Below are positions 1 through 10,529 of a stretch of DNA of 64,000 bases, piece by piece (the first letter of the stretch is position 1; each line of letters starts with the position of its first letter). The notes beneath the pieces were generated by a model, which was given only the letters and a program-made list of their open reading frames with translations, made no database searches and had not been told where the DNA came from. Position numbers and translations under genes: made by a program. This stretch comes from Hyaloraphidium curvatum (lineage: Eukaryota; Monoblepharomycota; Hyaloraphidiomycetes; Hyaloraphidiales; Hyaloraphidiaceae). The stretch lies in assembly GCA_025558095.1 (NCBI GenBank), contig JAIVFI010000039.1, forward strand, positions 62,001 to 126,000, in the 5' to 3' direction.

Positions 1-435
1 CATTCCAGAATCTGACCGCACATTGTCGCCAGGGCGGAATCTCCATGGCGTCATGGTCCACTGCGGGTACGACCTGCCCGGCATCACCGACGTGCGGCAC
101 CACGATTGGCACCGTGAGTCCCGACGCCTGATAGAGCTTTCCGGGCGAGCTGACTTCCATCCCCATCTGTCCAGACCGCAAGTTTGACGGCAACTGTGAG
201 TCTCTGGCGGCTGGCCCTCCTCGCTCGCCGTTTCGCTGACGGCCTCAACCCAGACGGCATCTATGCCGGCATCATCACCCTGGACCGCATCTTCGGCACC
301 ACGTCGCCGTCGTACCTCAAGTGGCTGACGGAATGGAACAGGAAGCGGGATCCCCTGACGCACCTGGAGCTCAAGGAGGAGCCTGCGGTCGGAAGGAAGG
401 AGGCGGACGCGGATGGAAAGGCGGTCGTCGCGTAG
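1..435 (+). CDS. Fatty-acid hydroxylase superfamily protein, C-terminal part
   Basis: This is the 3' end of a gene that enters from the left edge. Three exons can be read: up to 113, 175-195 and 254-435, separated by introns of 61 nt (114-174) and 58 nt (196-253), both GTGAGT...CAG. Splicing gives a continuous C-terminus containing HHDWHH followed by FDGNYG and a DRIFGT motif. The HDWHH box plus a [F/N]GNYG...LFGT tail is the usual end of the membrane di-iron fatty-acid hydroxylase / sterol desaturase superfamily, whose histidine boxes bind the iron pair at the ER. The substrate (sterol, sphingoid base or alkane) cannot be told because the N-terminal His boxes lie outside the window. Another intron may end near position 33. 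Confidence 0.75.
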
Positions 436-479
436 CGAGGCCAAACAATTGTCGTTTCGTGATGATTAGTCATCTTGTG

Positions 480-1412
480 TCACATCTTTGCTTTGGCGTC
501 GTTGCCCTGGGAGTTCATGGCCTCGAGCCTCCTCCCCATCTCCTCGTGCGCATTGAGCAGTCCGGTCAGCCACTCGTTGTCCTCTTCCCCCGTGATTACC
601 CCGCCGTCCAGCAGCTCCTTCCTCAGGCGCACGCAGATCTCCTTGATTGCCTCGCCGCGGACCGCGAGGTCCCCGTCCGCCGCGACGATCTTCAGCCGCT
701 CCTCGTACCAAGCCGACTCCGGCAGTTTGGAGAACTCGCGCGGGAGCCACTTCCAGTACGGCGCAAAGTCCCCGCCGAGGAGGAACAGCAGCCTCATCGT
801 CCCGGCGACGAACTCGCCGACCGCGATTGCTACCGCCAGGGGATCCTCGCGGTGCACGAGTCTCCAGCAAAAGTTGTATTCTCCGTGGTGCCAGACGCGG
901 AAGCACTCTTCTTTGAGCCTCGTGAGCCGCACGCGGGGAGGGTAACGCGACCACGCGGCGCGGAGTGCGGTGAGCTCGCCAGTGCCGTCGAACCAGACCG
1001 CGCCGCGCCGGAGAAAGTACAGGGATGATTCGAAGCGGGCGTCCCAATCAACGTCCGATGTCGGAGCCGACGGGCGGCCGATCATGGAGGCGAACCAGGC
1101 CGGCACCGACGTGACGATGACGGCCTTGTCTCCCCCGCCCGCCAGGCGGTAACCTTTCCAGGGATTCGGCGACGACGCGTTCAGCTTCTCTGACACCGCG
1201 TCGCCCATCGCCGCAAAGTCCTCCGAGCCCAGGAAGAGCCAGAACTGCGGACCCCACGAGTGGTCGCGCGAGAGCTCGTCGTCGTTCCGGAGGACATCCG
1301 AACCCTGCAGCCGCCCCGCCGCGAAGCGGTCCTCCAGCTCCGGGCAGAGCGAACGGATCGCGGGAAAGCCCCATTCGCGGAAGAAGGCCTCCGCCACGTC
1401 GAGTCCCTGCAT
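480..1412 (-). CDS. DUF4037 domain protein
   Basis: Single-exon protein of about 310 aa. The start is placed at the ATG that begins MQGLDVAEAFF, because upstream in-frame sequence is low-complexity and overlaps the divergent neighbour. The signature LQGSDVLRNDDELSRDHSWGP near residues 30-50 matches the conserved block of DUF4037 (GS-x-V-x-x-x-DDE-x-SRDH-x-WGP). YWKWLPREFSKLP further on is a second typical block. DUF4037 proteins carry a nucleotidyltransferase-like acidic motif, but their biochemical role is not established. The family is mostly bacterial, so the gene may have been acquired by transfer. It is transcribed divergently from the MYND gene starting at 1507. Confidence 0.7.
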   Translation of the reverse strand: MQGLDVAEAFFREWGFPAIRSLCPELEDRFAAGRLQGSDVLRNDDELSRDHSWGPQFWLFLGSEDFAAMGDAVSEKLNASSPNPWKGYRLAGGGDKAVIVTSVPAWFASMIGRPSAPTSDVDWDARFESSLYFLRRGAVWFDGTGELTALRAAWSRYPPRVRLTRLKEECFRVWHHGEYNFCWRLVHREDPLAVAIAVGEFVAGTMRLLFLLGGDFAPYWKWLPREFSKLPESAWYEERLKIVAADGDLAVRGEAIKEICVRLRKELLDGGVITGEEDNEWLTGLLNAHEEMGRRLEAMNSQGNDAKAKM

Positions 1413-1506
1413 TGTGTGACGGGGAGCAGAGGGAAGCTGCGGTTTACGCGTCGATCCGTAAACAAACGCGTCCCGCCCCATTGCCCGGAATACGTCGCTT
1501 CCTACG

Positions 1507-2762
1507 ATGTCGGGCGGCGGCGGAAAGAAAGGCGTGCCGGCCAAGATGCCGGCCGAGGCCCTGGCGCGGTTCCCGAACGCGGAGCCGATCGGCGCGCCCA
1601 CCGCCACGGGCATGGCGCTGAGCGCGGTCGCGAACGCAAAGTACACGAGCGCGTTGGAGCGGCTGTCAACTGCTCTGGTTGCCCTGCGGACGGCAGCGGA
1701 GGCGAAGGTCGCGGCCGGCGAGGATGCCAGGAGCGCCGGAGGCCGCGGATGCACCGTGCGCCCGGCCGCGGACGCCGTGTCGGACCTGGGCAGAAAGGCG
1801 ATCATGGGCGCGCAGCTCCTCGGACCTGGCGCCGCAGCTCCTGGCCGCGCGTCCGTCCGGACCCCTCGTGCAGATCTCTTTCATGGACGCCTTCAGGGAG
1901 GCCTTCCCGCACATCAGGCGAATCGTGCGGATGGCATCGGACAAGGCGCTGCTCAACTACTTCGTCGCTGGGCCTGCCAAGTTGGTCGGGCTGCCCGTCG
2001 CCGACCCCAAAGGGTACTCCATTTTCAGCGTCCTCGACGTGGACCCGCGCTCCCTTCCCCGCATCGCATTCACGAAGATCTTTGGCGCTTACGTCAACAC
2101 GGACGTGTTCCAGATCGCGTGTCGCGTGCCCGTCGACGCGCTCTTCGGATTCCCCAACCACCAGTCCCTGCGCCGCCGCATGTCCAAGGAGCTCGATTTC
2201 TGCGACGTGCTCATCCAGCGAAACGCTGGACTGGATCCTCGCCTACGAGCTCGGCGGCCCGCCGGGGCCCGAGGACGCATGGAGCTTCGCCCCGAACGAG
2301 GCGGACAAGATCGCGCAGATGATCAGCCGCGTGGTGTGGGCCAGCCCCAAGGCGTGGAAGCGGCACATGGAGGCGCCCGACAGGGAGGCCCAGGGTCTTC
2401 CCACTCCCAGCGCTCTGCTGGACGCACTGGAGCGCATGGCAGCGGCGCTCCCTAAGGCGGACCAGGACACGGTCGGCCGGCAGCTCCGCCAATCCCGCAT
2501 CCGCTTCGCCGAGATCCTCGCCCCCGAGCAGGCCAAGGCGATGGAGGCGGCGGCGTCGCCCGCGCTGCGGCGGGACCTGGCGATGCTGCGCAAGGCCGAG
2601 GGGTTGCTGGCCAAGCACGATCAGGTGTTTTGCGACGGGTGCTGGACGCAGGCAAAGGGGCCGCTCAAGATGTGCTCGAGGTGCAAGGTCGCGTGGTACT
2701 GCTCGGTCGAGTGCCAGCGCAACGCTTGGAAGGAGCACAAGGTCGAGTGCGCTGCGGACTAA
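1507..2762 (+). CDS. MYND zinc-finger protein with two single-base frame breaks
   Basis: The reading frame begins at ATG 1507 and ends with a MYND finger, CDGC...CSRCKVAWYCSVECQ...HKVEC, in the last 45 residues. MYND fingers bind two zincs and usually mediate protein contacts. The frame must change twice: near 1805-1830, where reading CTCCTC as CTCTC restores it, and near 2216-2222, where GCGAAACG read as GCGAACG restores it. Neither place has intron signals. The recovered middle part (DAFREAFPHIRRIVRMASDK...) is alpha-helical and unrecognised. Either the gene is a young pseudogene or the assembly has two homopolymer-length errors. Related MYND genes lie at 3686, 10615 and 19863. Confidence 0.6.
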
Positions 2763-2880
2763 GTTAAAGCAAAGCGATGTATTTGCCATAGGGAATGCAA
2801 ATCGTGCTCCGAGGCGGGGAAGTTGACGGCCGAGCTTGGCGGTCGCCTGCCAAATCCGGGAACCCACGCTCGCGGCTGTA

Positions 2881-3561
2881 ATGCCAATGGAGCTCGCCAA
2901 ACAACATCTTGACGTCGGCCTCATCACGACGGACTGGCCGGCGTCGGAGGCCTTCTGGAAGCACGATGCTGGGCTGAACTACGAGGAGCTCCTTACCATC
3001 CCCGGCACCCCGATCCGGCAGCACCGCTTCGGCTGCAACGGCAGCGTGGTCAAAGTCAACGCCGCGGAGGAGACGCCGGACAACCCGACCATCTACCGTG
3101 GTCTCCGGATCGCGTCAGAAGGCGTCACCGCGCCCACGGTCCTTCCCCACCCCGACGGCGTCGAGGTGGAGCTCGTGCCCCGCGGACACGACGGCATCAC
3201 CGGGATCGAGATCACCATCTCGACCGCCGACCCCGCTCAGGCGCGGCGGTTCTACGTCGGCGCGCTGGGCGGCTCGGACCTTGGCGACGGCCGCTTCCTC
3301 GTGGGGGACACCGTGATCCGGCCCGTGCACGCCCCAGGATTGGCCCCAATGACGGCACGCGATGGCCGTGGGATCCGATACCTCACCGTGCAGGTCCGCA
3401 ACTGCGACGCCGAGCACGCGAGGATCACGGGGATGGGATTCGGTGAGGGTCTGGCCCCGATCACTCTGGGCGAGGTGGCGAGGATCTCGTTCGTCCGCGA
3501 TGCTGACGGGGGATGGGTGGAAGTGTCGCAGAGGGCGTCGTTGGTCGGGAAGCTAAGCTGA
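2881..3561 (+). CDS. VOC (glyoxalase/dioxygenase-fold) protein
   Basis: About 226 aa from the ATG at 2881 (MPMELAKQHLDVG); an in-frame ATG at 2836 would add 15 residues. Two VOC-type beta-alpha-beta3 modules can be seen. The first starts at LDVGLITTDWPASEAFW and the second at GITGIEITISTADPAQARRFY, about 100 residues later. This is the normal length for a two-module VOC protein. VOC enzymes use a metal in the cleft for isomerase, dioxygenase or fosfomycin-type reactions. The metal ligands are not clear enough here to name a substrate. No intron is needed. The 3' end lies close to the end of the convergent MYND gene. Confidence 0.65.
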   Translation: MPMELAKQHLDVGLITTDWPASEAFWKHDAGLNYEELLTIPGTPIRQHRFGCNGSVVKVNAAEETPDNPTIYRGLRIASEGVTAPTVLPHPDGVEVELVPRGHDGITGIEITISTADPAQARRFYVGALGGSDLGDGRFLVGDTVIRPVHAPGLAPMTARDGRGIRYLTVQVRNCDAEHARITGMGFGEGLAPITLGEVARISFVRDADGGWVEVSQRASLVGKLS

Positions 3562-3685
3562 TTGGGGCCGGAAGGGGGGCTGCTCTGGTTGGAATTTCAA
3601 TCGACGCGGAGCTGTTCCAAATCTTCGCAAGACTATCGACAATTCTGCTACTTGATTTCGAGATGTCCAGAGATTGCGCCGCGCT

Positions 3686-4731
3686 TCAGGGACCACCCGC
3701 GGCATCCTCCACAGGCCCAGCCGCCGACTTCTTTGCCGGCGGCCTGCAGTCCGGTTTGTGCCGCGGCCAATCCTTCTTCTGGCACTCGCCCGAGCAGTAG
3801 TAAGTCAGGGTGCAACGCGAGCACCGCTGCAGATCCCGCTCCACGTCCTTGGATCCCTTCCCGCACAGGTGGCAGACAGAATACAGCCGCACGGGGAGGT
3901 CCGTCCCGTCGGGCGTGCCCTCCTTCTTCATGTACGCGAGCGCGGTCTTGATGACATCCATCCTGCAGCCGCCACAGTACGGGAACCCGAAGAGGGTGAC
4001 TGAGCGCGGCCAGCCCTCGGGCGCGAAGTACTCAAACACCTGCAGGTCCTTGGCCTTGATGCCGCAGCGCACGCAGTCGGGCTTGCTGGCGAGAAAGTGC
4101 TTCACGGTGAGCTGGCTCCCCTCGGAGCTGCGGACGTGCTGAACGAGATCCTCGGGTTTGTTGATGAGCGGCGCATCGACGAGGATGTTCTTTCGGCGCT
4201 CGTCCAGGTCCCAGCCCGGCGGCGATCCTTTCACCAACGACGTGCAGAGCCTGCTGATGACTTCGAGCGGGTGCTTTCCGTTGACAGGCGCGGGCCTCTT
4301 CGTGCCCGACAGCATATTCTTGGCGTCTCTCGTCAGGTTGGACTTTGCTTTGGCCCTGCACACCTCCGATTCGCAGACCAGCTGCAGCTCGGAGACGGTC
4401 CACCCGCGCGGGTCGGAGATCAGGGGAAGTTCCCCCGGCATGGCCCCCACTGCCGGCTTCCTGCACTGGAAACATTTCCGCGCGGAAGGCCGGAAGGGGC
4501 CTAGGTACTTGTTGACCTGGACGTTGGCGAAATTGAAGCCGTGTCCAGGATCAGGCGCTCCACGGTGGGGTCGCGCATCCGCGACACGGGGACAGGCAGA
4601 GGGCAGGATGTCCAGCGGTCCACGGTCGTGTCGCCGTCGAGGATGTTGATGTACATCCGGCCGGGCTCCGCCTGGGAGAGGTTGCGCATGGGCTCCGCGG
4701 CGGGCATCTTCCTAGTTTCGCTGAGCACCAC
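3686..4731 (-). CDS. MYND zinc-finger protein with extra CxxC modules, one frame break
   Basis: The C-terminus is a clear MYND finger (CHLCGKGS...CSRCTLTYYCSGECQ...HKPDC). Upstream there are two further four-cysteine modules: CFQC...PRGW...CESEVC and CVRC...APEGW...CGGC. The N-terminal part (MVLSETRKMPAAEP... to ERLILDT) lies in a different frame. The two join near 4540-4550, where GACACGG read with one more G gives LDT-GFNFANVQVNKYLG. No intron fits the few bases available. The CxxC...P-x-GW...CxxC module recurs in the neighbour at 5472-6134, so the two genes probably share ancestry. Function unknown. The break is either an assembly homopolymer error or recent decay. Confidence 0.6.
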
Positions 4732-4910
4732 CGAGGACGCGTAGGGCGCGTCGGCGAAACTAGGACAGTGGCCAATTGGCCCTAAGAGCGTCGAAACGCG
4801 TGCTTGTAGCCCGGCAGCTCCCGAGGGAACGGATCGGGCACAGAGTCGCGATCAGGGTAAACAACGGCAAACAACTTGAAGACGCAGCTGCCGCCGAAGA
4901 CCGTTGAAGC

Positions 4911-5530
4911 ATGCCGTCCTATGTGAGAAAAAAATATCCCTCGCGCCCGGATATGGCGATCGACAGCGATGAGGCGTTGCACCCGTCGGTCGCACGTCTG
5001 AATCGCGCCCTGGCCAGGTGCAGGGCGGGCGAAACGGAGACCGATCCCGCGGCCAAATACTCCGCCGCCGCTTTCCGCCTGCTGGCCGCGCAAAGGTTTA
5101 CGAAGCCGCTGCGAAGCTGAAGGACGAGGACCGGGCGGACATCGACGCGTCGCCGTTCGCCCTTTTCACGGACACGTGCGACGGCAAAGCCTTCGGAGTG
5201 CACGTCGACATCATCCGCGACCTCAACGGGTGCTTCGACAAGGAGCAACAGTTTCGTGCCGCGCCCGGCTACGGAAGCTCGTCGTCGATCGGTGTGCCTG
5301 GAGGAGTGGCGAGCGTGATTGATCTCTACAAGGCCGGGATCGGGGTCGGCAGGAGGGAGGGGGCGCTTGAGGATTCCGCGAGCATGTATTGTATTCCCTG
5401 CAAGAAATCCCCGCTGAAACCCAAGTTGCGTCGAGATCACGTCGCTCGCCGCACGCGACGCATTTCCAGCTTCAGCCGTCCAGCGTCTTGTCGAACCAGC
5501 ACTCGCCGAGGCTCCAGTAGACGTGCTTGA
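4911..5530 (+). CDS. Unrecognised short gene with one frame break
   Basis: The frame opens with MPSYVRKKYPSRPDMAIDSDEA at 4911. It continues in another frame from about 5090 (KVYEAAAKLKDEDRADIDAS). Adding one A to the run at GCGCAAAGG joins the two parts as LLAAQKVYEAAAKL. The product would be about 150-200 aa, helical at first, then a GSSSSIGVPGG stretch. I do not recognise it. The last 60 nt overlap the 3' end of the opposite-strand gene, so the true end is probably upstream of 5472. It could be a relic. Confidence 0.3.
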
Positions 5531-6134
5531 GTTCGTCCCTCCACGGGATGGCGAGAAGCTCCCTGGTGACCTCGACGGTGGGGCGGAACTCCACGAAGGA
5601 CCCCGACGGCTCCATAACGCGCATGTGTAGCTCGGCAACCACAGGGGAGTGGCAGCTTGGTACCTCCATGGGCTGCGGTTCCAGCTTCTCGTCCTTCCGC
5701 TTCTCCTTCACCGACTTGAGAAACTCTTTCGCCACGTCAGCGCAAGTGCTGGTCTTCGAACAGTACGGCACGATCTCCGTGGTGACGCCGACGTGCGGGT
5801 GCGAGCAGTGACCGCACAGAGTGCCTTGCTCGGGTCCTTTCCAGCCCGGAGGGACGAAGTACCACGCCTCCTCGAGGTTGAACCTAGAGGGCTTCCCGCA
5901 ACCGAGGCACGGCCAGTCCCGAGACGCCCAGACCTTCTTGCGCCACTCGACACCGTAGGAGCCCAGGCCCGTACCGAAAGGAGAGGGGTCGACGGGCGCC
6001 TGGAGGACCGAGGAGGGAACCTCCATCACGAGCAGTTTGTCGCCGGAGTACGGGACGCCGCGGCACTGGAACTCGAGCGGGGCGGCGATGCGAACTTGGA
6101 GAAGCACCGGAAGCGAGGCAAAGACCTCGGTCAT
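5472..6134 (-). CDS. Zinc-module protein related to MYND neighbours (no MYND finger)
   Basis: About 220 aa from the ATG at 6134 (MTEVFASLPV); 39 further residues are open upstream. The centre has CLGCGKPSRFNL...YFVPPGWKG...CGHC, which is the same CxxC-x(~12)-[F/Y][F/V]xPxGW-x(~10)-CxxC arrangement seen twice in the MYND protein at 3686-4731. No MYND finger follows. The C-terminus ends CWFDKTLDG. The role is unknown; a structural zinc site is inferred from the cysteine spacing. Confidence 0.55.
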   Translation of the reverse strand: MTEVFASLPVLLQVRIAAPLEFQCRGVPYSGDKLLVMEVPSSVLQAPVDPSPFGTGLGSYGVEWRKKVWASRDWPCLGCGKPSRFNLEEAWYFVPPGWKGPEQGTLCGHCSHPHVGVTTEIVPYCSKTSTCADVAKEFLKSVKEKRKDEKLEPQPMEVPSCHSPVVAELHMRVMEPSGSFVEFRPTVEVTRELLAIPWRDELKHVYWSLGECWFDKTLDG

Positions 6135-6606
6135 TGCTGGGCTATGGGTTGTGGTGTCCGTGGGGGAAAGAGAAGAGTCGCCGAAGGAGTCACCGCGCGT
6201 TTGCCTGCCCTGCTGATGAGGCGCAATGTTTGGATAGCGTCGCGACTCCACGCATTCCGCGGGCGAATTGTGTGCCTATCACCGCGGAAATCCCACGCTG
6301 CGTCAGCATCTGAACGAGGTCTCGAGTGTCTAGCCTTGCTCGGTGCCGGAGGATCGTGAATCAACTGGACTGATCTTGAGTCACTGACGATCTGGCGGTT
6401 CTGGCTTTACTCTTTCGCGCTGTCCCATGCAGCAGCATGAGGGCGCAATCATCCATCGTGAAGGGCCTCGGGAAGCGAAGAGGAACTAGAATGCTCGATG
6501 GAACGAACAGTCTGCTGGGTTCAGGCACGTCGCGGCGCTGCCCTTGCCACCTGTCTCCCAACTCCAAACCAGAACCGGCCCTTGACCTTGGCTTGCCCAG
6601 TCCAGA

Positions 6607-8121
6607 ATGGCCTCGCGCACGGCGCAGATTGTCGGCCACCTCGCCGCGCCCGCGGAGCTCGTGTGCGACTTCCTCGTCGTCGGCGCCGGCGCGTCCGGGC
6701 TCGGGTTCAGCGATGCCTTGCTGCTCTGCGACCCGTCCGCCACGGTCGTCTGCGTCGACCGCCTCGCGGGGCCCGGCGGGCACTGGAACGACGCGTACCC
6801 GTTTGTTCGTTTGCACCAACCGTCGGGGCTGTACGGCGCGTGTTCGCTGCCGCTCGGGACGGGCTTCATCGAGACGGCCGGGCACTCGGCAGGGATGGCC
6901 GAAATGGCGTCGGGCGCCGAGTGCCTGGCCTACTTTGACAAGTTGCTGCGGACCGTGCTGCTCCCCACGAAGCGGTTCACCTACCTGCCGATGCACGAGC
7001 TGGACTGGGTCAAGCTTGAGGAGGGAGGGGAAGGTTGCGAGCGCGAGGCGGGCACGGCCTGGGCGACCAACCTCGTCACGCGGAAGCCGGTCAAGATCGT
7101 CTACCGTCGCCGCCTGGTCGACAGCACGCACGCCGGCGTGACCGTGCCGTCGACGCGGCCACCACCCTTTGCGCTGGACGACGGCGTGGACTGCATTGAT
7201 CCCTCGAAGCTGCCCACCGCCTCCGCCGCTGGCGCCGTCGCAAAGACCCCGCGGATCTGCATCGTTGGCGCCGGCAAGACGGGCATCGACGCGATGCTCT
7301 TTCTCCTGGACCGCGGCGTGGAGCCCGACAAGCTCACCTTCGTCGTGCCTCGCGACCAGTTCTTTTACCCCCGCGAATCGCTGAACCCAACCGTCCCCGC
7401 CTTCCTCCCGCTCGTGGGCCGGGTTGAGGCCGCCACGCGCCAGGCGGTGCGCACCGCCAAGACCCCGCGGGAGTTCCTCGACCAGCTCGAGGCCGCCGGC
7501 GCCCTCGTCCGCCTGGACGACGACGCGCCCTACCCGACCATGTTTCATGGAGCCACCGTGACGGCTTCGGAGCTCGACGCCATGCGTACGGTGCGGCACG
7601 TGGTCCGCAAGGGCCGCATCCGCGGCGTCACCCGTTCGGGCATGGACATGGAAGGCGGGCACGAGCCCATGCCGTCGGGGACCCTATACGTCGATTGCAC
7701 CAACGACACCAACACTCCGCGCCCCTCCGAGCCCGTTTTCCGCCCCGGCCGGATCACCGTGCAGGGCTGCATGCGCCTCCACCCCACCTTCTCCGCCGCC
7801 CTGATCGGCCACCTCGCCACCACCGACCTCCCCGACGCCCGGCGCAACGCCATGACGCGCGTTGTGCCGCACGCCGACAGGCCGTGGGAGGTGCTCACGA
7901 TGCGGCTGGACACCAACCGCAACGCGAGGGAGTGGATGCGGCACCGGCCCACGCGGGACTTTCTGGCCGGGTGCAGGCTGTTTGGTGGCTGGCTGAGGAA
8001 CAAGCCGGCAAAGGGGGAGGCGGGGGATAACGTGGCGGGGCAGGTGGTTGCGATCGCGGACGAGGAGGACGCGCCGCTGGCGGCGCTGGTGGAGATGGCG
8101 AGAAGGGGGGAAGGTCTGTGA
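6607..8121 (+). CDS. FAD/NAD(P)-dependent oxidoreductase
   Basis: Intronless, 504 aa. A Rossmann FAD-binding signature VVGAGASGLG lies at about residues 24-33, followed by a GGHWNDAYPFVRLHQPS block. A second dinucleotide motif, CIVGAGKTGIDA, lies near residue 220. The two-Rossmann layout matches flavin-containing monooxygenase-like oxidoreductases, in which FAD is reduced by NAD(P)H. The substrate is unknown. Lack of introns and the bacterial look of the family are compatible with horizontal transfer, but the base composition is like the host. A GGDDxxx-type insertion (residues ~145-155) is species-specific filler. Confidence 0.7.
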   Translation: MASRTAQIVGHLAAPAELVCDFLVVGAGASGLGFSDALLLCDPSATVVCVDRLAGPGGHWNDAYPFVRLHQPSGLYGACSLPLGTGFIETAGHSAGMAEMASGAECLAYFDKLLRTVLLPTKRFTYLPMHELDWVKLEEGGEGCEREAGTAWATNLVTRKPVKIVYRRRLVDSTHAGVTVPSTRPPPFALDDGVDCIDPSKLPTASAAGAVAKTPRICIVGAGKTGIDAMLFLLDRGVEPDKLTFVVPRDQFFYPRESLNPTVPAFLPLVGRVEAATRQAVRTAKTPREFLDQLEAAGALVRLDDDAPYPTMFHGATVTASELDAMRTVRHVVRKGRIRGVTRSGMDMEGGHEPMPSGTLYVDCTNDTNTPRPSEPVFRPGRITVQGCMRLHPTFSAALIGHLATTDLPDARRNAMTRVVPHADRPWEVLTMRLDTNRNAREWMRHRPTRDFLAGCRLFGGWLRNKPAKGEAGDNVAGQVVAIADEEDAPLAALVEMARRGEGL

Positions 8122-8251
8122 TCGAACTTCAATCCATTGCCGTGGCAGCGAATCCATTGCCGTTGCAGCTTCGACAAGTCACCTTGGTGATGGTGGGTCG
8201 GGGTCTGCCGCGCCTTCCGCTGCGGGAGGGACCCCGAAACACCCAAACACC

Positions 8252-8743
8252 ATGACCACCGAAGCGCCTCCGGACCTCGTCGCGGCCTGGGAACGGCTCG
8301 ACGCCGCCGTCAACGACTCGGACGCGCGGGCCGACGCGGCGCGCGAGTCGTTCGTGCCCATTTACGACCGCGCCGACGCGCTCATCGAGCGCAACGCGGG
8401 CCTCTCGCCGCCGACCGAGGCCGAGGCGGAGTGGAACACCATCGAGCCCGCCATCCAGGCGCTGCAGGAGCAGATCGTTGCCGCCCAGGGCGAGGTGGAT
8501 GCCCTCCAGGAGAAGCTTGGAGCCCTGAGGGACCCGGTGGCCGAGGCGGGGGACCTTGTGGAGGCCGGGGACGACGCCCAAAGGCAGAAGGCGAGGGCGG
8601 ACATCGCGAGGCTGGAGGGCGAGGTCGCGGCAATCAACGCCCAGGTTGACGGCGTGAAGCGGGCGAGGGCCGACGCGATCACGGCAGGGTTGAACGCGCA
8701 GGAGGACAAGATCAAGAGGCTCGAGGCCATGCCTTCTTCCTGA
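8252..8743 (+). CDS. Small coiled-coil protein
   Basis: 163 aa from the ATG at 8252 (MTTEAPPDLVAAWERLDAAV). Residues 65-160 show heptad-like spacing of A/L/I with abundant E, K, Q and R (for example IQALQEQIVAAQGEVDALQEKL), predicting a long coiled coil. No catalytic motif, signal peptide or membrane span is visible. No named family recognised. Confidence 0.55.
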   Translation: MTTEAPPDLVAAWERLDAAVNDSDARADAARESFVPIYDRADALIERNAGLSPPTEAEAEWNTIEPAIQALQEQIVAAQGEVDALQEKLGALRDPVAEAGDLVEAGDDAQRQKARADIARLEGEVAAINAQVDGVKRARADAITAGLNAQEDKIKRLEAMPSS

Positions 8744-8791
8744 GGCGCGACTGGACAAATAGCAGGGTATCCATTACATCGCCAGTCTCCT

Positions 8792-9039
8792 TTACCGAGA
8801 ATCTTCTCCCTCTAGGCTCTCGGCCTCGCGATCCTCCTCGGAATCCTTGCTGGTGAGGATCTTGGCCAGCAGCCTGTCCGAGACCATCATCGCCTCCGCA
8901 AACGCCTTGGTTGGATCGTCCACCCGGTATCCGACGGCGTGGTTGCCGACTGGGGGCGCGGGGTGAGGTCGAACGCGAGCTTGAAGCCCGAATCCGAGAT
9001 GCTGTCGAGGAACTTGACGCCTAGATGGTGCGCCGCCAT
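8792..9039 (-). pseudogene. Small coding remnant with a frame break
   Basis: On the minus strand MAAHHLGVKFLDSISDSG runs into AFDLTPRP. The coding-like sequence then resumes one frame over as VGYRVDDPTKAFAEAMMVSD, ending in an acidic tail and a TAA at 8792-8794. No splice signals separate the two parts. It could be a short gene with an indel or the remains of a larger one. The product is not recognised. Confidence 0.3.
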
Positions 9040-9416
9040 CGCGTCAAGAGATAAACTGCATCGGCATTCGCTCCACGAACAGCCGCAGAGGGCCACAGAC
9101 TAAATCATCTCGGAACAACGTGTGCAGTTAGAGCTGAGTTGCCATGGCGGCGGCGAACTTCCTCTGCCGAAGTTCCCCGCGCAGCTTGAAGCTTTGTTTG
9201 GCAACGAAGAGGTAAAATGGAGGCGAAGAGGTGAGATGGGGGCTTCGTCTCCCGCTACGTGTGCGCGTCTCCCGATCGCGCCGCCCGCCCGGTACAGCCC
9301 AAGCAATCGAGTCACACGACACGGAAGTCCTCGCAGGACGCGCTTCCGGGGGCCTCGCGGACCTCCCACCTTCCCGACGAGTGGTTGGCGCCATTGTTGT
9401 CGCCGGGTCGGCTCCA

Positions 9417-10529
9417 ATGAAGCGCAAAGCTGCCGCGGCAGCCCCGGAAGAGGGCGATGTCGGACCGAAGAATCCTCCGAAGCAGGCCAAGAAAGCCGCT
9501 GCGGACCGCAAAAAGCTTTCGAAACAAGTCCGACGGAAGCCGATGAAGATCACGGACCTGCCGGACGACGTCCTCCGCGACCTCTGCAAGTGGGTTGCAC
9601 GAGAAGCCCCGAGGGCGAACGGCTGACCCCTTCATCCCAGCACCCTCGGCATCGTCAACCTGGTTGCCATCGTTCGCTTGTCGGCGACCTGCCGCTCTCT
9701 GCGCGCCGCCATCGGCGCCATTGCACCGTGGCAGCACACCCTGCTTGATCTCGCTGCAGCCCCGATAGACGACTCGACCGAAGGCCCGAAGGCGAAGCGC
9801 CCCGAGAACACGGTCGATCCGAAGGATCTCGTGCGCAAGCGCGGTGCGATGGACTGGTGGAAACCGCTCGCCAAGTACGGCGCCCGCCTCTGCCTCGCCT
9901 GCTGCAACCTGCACCGCCGGGCCGACGTCCTGCGGGTGGACGCGCCCGCCACGCTGGTCGATCTGATGGCGTGGGAGATCCAGGAGGGAGAGGACGTCTA
10001 CCCCATCGGGATCTGGGACGAGGCGAACGAGGCGGACGACGATGATGCGGACCATGCAGAGGACGACGAAGACTGGGATCTGGTCCAGAGCGCGCGCACT
10101 TCGCTCTGCGCCTCCTGCCGGCAAGATCTCTGGACGCTCGCGTTGATCCTGGCCCGCGACGAGCCCCGCGATGTTCCCGACTGCGCCGACGCTCTCGATC
10201 GCAAGGCGGGCCTCTGGGTCAACAAGAAGGACGGCGAGCGACGCTACCACCTGCGCGGGCTGATGGGCAACATTCCGCACGCCGAGGTCGTCATCGCGAC
10301 GAGGTACCGGTGGCGCGGGTCGTCCGACATCATCGAGTACCGCTACGACCTCGATCGCGTGCTGATGCGGGCGTGGGAAACGCACGGGGGGCCATGGGGC
10401 TTGCAGGTGAGCGGTTTTTGGAACCATCGACCCCATCACATGGTAACCTCGGTGTAGGCCATTCAGGACAGGGACAGGGAGAAGAGGAAGCTGAGGGAGA
10501 AGAAGCGGAAGGAGAAGGAGAAGCCTTAG
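9417..10529 (+). CDS. F-box protein, three exons
   Basis: Exons 9417-9589, 9641-10406 and 10458-10529 are joined by 51-nt introns (GTGGGT...CCAG and GTGAGC...TAG). The first splice removes an in-frame TGA and creates a continuous F-box: ITDLPDDVLRDLC joined to NTLGIVNLVAIVRLSATC. F-boxes recruit substrates to Skp1-Cullin ubiquitin ligases. After it come CLACC and CASC pairs, an acidic DDDDADHAEDDED stretch, and a C-terminal basic tail rich in KREKK that is encoded only by exon 3. The substrate-binding region matches no repeat family I know. The divergent spacing to 8743 is about 670 bp. Confidence 0.7.

Noticed and set aside
6361-7662. 433-aa minus-strand ORF
   Set aside because: Antisense to the FAD oxidoreductase with its two dinucleotide motifs.
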